From: Brachypodium distachyon
Taxonomy: Eukaryota; Streptophyta; Magnoliopsida; Poales; Poaceae
Assembly: GCF_000005505.3 (NCBI RefSeq)
Contig: NC_016134.3
Span: forward strand, 46,404,650 to 46,468,649
Direction of reading: 5' to 3'
DNA: 64,000 nucleotides
Notes under the pieces: generated by a model
The model's database searches: none
What the model was told of the DNA's origin: nothing
What the model saw: only the letters and a program-made list of their open reading frames with translations
Shown here: one piece after another, positions 62,501 through 64,000 of the stretch
How positions within the stretch are numbered: the stretch's first letter is position 1
How the letters are laid out: each line of letters starts with the position of its first letter
Position numbers and translations under genes: made by a program

Positions 62501-63716
62501 ATACTGATCAATGCTTAATAAGTAAACAAAATTACAAATGGCTACCTCATAATCATATATTGGTTGACTACAAGCATGGCAACAAAAGCATTCGGGATGC
62601 CAAACAGCTCCCATACAACTAAGAAAACGCCCATGGCCAATCTCACTATGACATCCAGCACATGTCCTGAGTAAGGAAGTGCATACCACATTAAAAAAAA
62701 AATAGTCAGTACAGAAAATTCGCATATTTCATTCATGCTTATCATCCTGGAGTGTTCTGCATTGTTACAACATCCTCCTGACATGCTTTAAATATCAAAT
62801 CATACAAATTTTCTTGTTCTCATCTTTTTGACAGTGTTGGCACAGTTCGCACACCCAAGGCACTTCTTGTAAGGTTATAACACACCTTATGGTACATTCA
62901 ACACTTCAATGCTTACATGCAACGGTTTATCCAATAACAGCAGCAACATTAAAGTCCGATAAGTTTCTTTCCTTAAATTTATGTTGGAACTCTAAATTTC
63001 AAACCACAGCTTGCAATATTTTATAAGGGACATTTTGAAGTAATATACAGAGGATGGAATGTTTTGTATAAACTAAGAACACAGTTTTATAAGCCAGACA
63101 AATACTGCTCAATTGCGTACCATCAGCTGTACAGACTTGTTTTGGAAACAATTCTGGGAGATGGCCTTTGAACTCTTTTAGTGGATGTGCAAACTAAAAT
63201 TGAAATTTTATCCCACTAAGATATACGTGTGAAGCTCTTAACAGAATATGATATCCAGGGCATGAATTACCAGCATCAACATAACATGTGCAATAGAAAC
63301 TTAGAATTAAAAAAACACTGGCATGCTGCTTGCATGGTTCTAGAATTTCACTTCTAGTACTTCCTTTCTGGCGGATTCTCATAGCAATTCAATGATGTGG
63401 CACTTTACATCAATGAGCTCAAAATAGCACGTCCAAATAAAGTAATATCTTGGCATACTAAAGTAATGCATTCATACAAACCTGAATCCAGAAGAAAACA
63501 TAAATGGTGAATGCTGAATTGAATTGCCACCGTTGGCAATGCCATTTTCACGAGCACGAGGGTGTGAGCTATTTTCACGGGCATGAGGGGGTGAGCTATT
63601 ATCACGAGCATGAGGGGGTGAGCCATTGTCCCGAGCACAAGGGGGTGATTCAACATTCAAGCTTTCATGAATAGCTCTTGCAAGTTGCTCATCCTCATCT
63701 AAATGCAGATCCTTTC
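59591..63716 (-). CDS. DA1/DAR-family ubiquitin-activated LIM peptidase (5' end beyond the window)
   Basis: DA1 proteins limit cell proliferation and organ or seed size by cleaving growth regulators. Nine exons are seen: 63716-63482, 62666-62546, 62474-62391, 61800-61681, 61578-61366, 61277-61215, 61101-60986, 60611-60553 and 59910-59591, all in phase. In order they encode a ubiquitin-interacting motif ([14 protein letters not shown]), a variable linker, a LIM domain ([18 protein letters not shown] through [20 protein letters not shown]), a second Cys/His module ([20 protein letters not shown]), a conserved peptidase domain with LSEEQTVST and catalytic zinc motif HEMMH (in [15 protein letters not shown]), and the family C terminus ([19 protein letters not shown], ending TGTWPF). 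A Ser tract lies in the last exon. At least one further 5' exon lies past 64000. Introns carry MITEs. DA1 versus DAR1 cannot be settled here. Confidence 0.92.
61912..62004. mobile_element. Stowaway MITE, 93 bp, in a DA1-like intron
   Basis: The ends CTCCCTCCAATCCATAATA and TATTATGGATCGGAGGGAG are inverted repeats that differ at one base. TA lies outside each end (61910-61911 and 62005-62006). Confidence 0.9.
62035..62222. mobile_element. hAT-type MITE, 188 bp, with perfect 8-bp target duplication
   Basis: The ends CAGGGGCGGACC and GGTCCGCCACTG are inverted repeats (11 of 12). The 8-bp sequence ATTGCAAT flanks it on both sides (62027-62034 and 62223-62230), the size made by hAT transposases. 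The interior repeats CCCCACCCAATATT twice. Confidence 0.92.
63542..63649 (-). repeat. 27-bp coding minisatellite, four copies, in the DA1-like gene
   Basis: Four 27-bp units start at 63542, 63569, 63596 and 63623. On the minus strand they encode nine-residue repeats of the form PPHARDNSS, between the ubiquitin-interacting motif and the LIM domain. The units differ by a few bases. Confidence 0.9.
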
Positions 63717-64000
63717 CTAAAAGGAAAAAACAAATGAAAACAAAAGGTATTACAAATTAACATGCATGGAAGCCATTGATCATTCGAAATGTTCAAGTGT
63801 AATGGCATGGATGACACAAAAATGCAATGAGATGGAATAGATCGACAGGAAGCTCCAAACAAACATAACATTTTTGTGCAATAGTATTCTGACTATGTCC
63901 TCAGTTACAAACCAAACACTAGTACATCAATATATGCAAATGTTTAGCTAGGAAATTCAATTATATTACATCTAAAGCAGTAAAATTTGAAACCTCCAAC

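Overview
This is nuclear DNA from a flowering plant, almost certainly a grass of the Pooideae type. Brachypodium distachyon or a close relative fits best, because gene spacing is compact, introns are short, third codon positions are GC-rich, and there are many short Stowaway-like MITEs (CTCCCTCCG ends). The species is an inference. Genes were rebuilt by joining open frames at GT/AG splice sites and comparing paralogues inside the window.

Layout. 1-12 kb: two F-box/DUF295 genes, both broken, alternate with two purple acid phosphatase (PAP) genes. The PAP genes lie on opposite strands and differ in intron content. 12-19.5 kb: a tandem pair of 14-exon major-facilitator transporters of the HIAT1/MEE15 type; both reconstruct to full reading frames. 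19.5-27.6 kb: gene-poor, with two fold-back elements and an orphan promoter-like segment carrying an E2F site. 27.6-33.4 kb: a tandem pair of single-exon cytochrome P450s of the CYP94C type (jasmonoyl-isoleucine oxidation); the first is cut by one in-frame stop, the second is intact and has a G-box just upstream of its TATA box. 33.4-43.9 kb: gene-free, with MITEs, a 105-bp tandem duplication and a diverged collinear duplication. 43.9-45.2 kb: an intact F-box gene. 46.0-46.7 kb: a decayed trichome-birefringence-like (TBL) acetyltransferase copy. 47.0-52.9 kb: conserved housekeeping genes, BUD31 (spliceosome) and an IQM-type calmodulin-binding protein, in convergent orientation. 52.9-57.8 kb: gene-poor. 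57.8-59.0 kb: a secreted Root_cap-family protein. 59.6 kb to the right edge: a DA1-family LIM/peptidase gene, open at its 5' end, with two well-defined MITEs in one intron.

The left half is an array of local duplicates in different states of decay: F-box x2 (both disrupted), PAP x2 (both intact), MFS x2 (both intact), CYP94C x2 (one disrupted). The right half is mostly single-copy conserved genes. I found no operon-like or defence-like system, no CRISPR array and no convincing tRNA or rRNA gene. The points most worth checking are the 3'-biased intron loss between the PAP paralogues, the splice-donor shift in the first MFS gene, the single-codon stop in the CYP94C copy, the unexplained 90-codon open frame ahead of the second PAP, and the structured transposon inside the first PAP intron.
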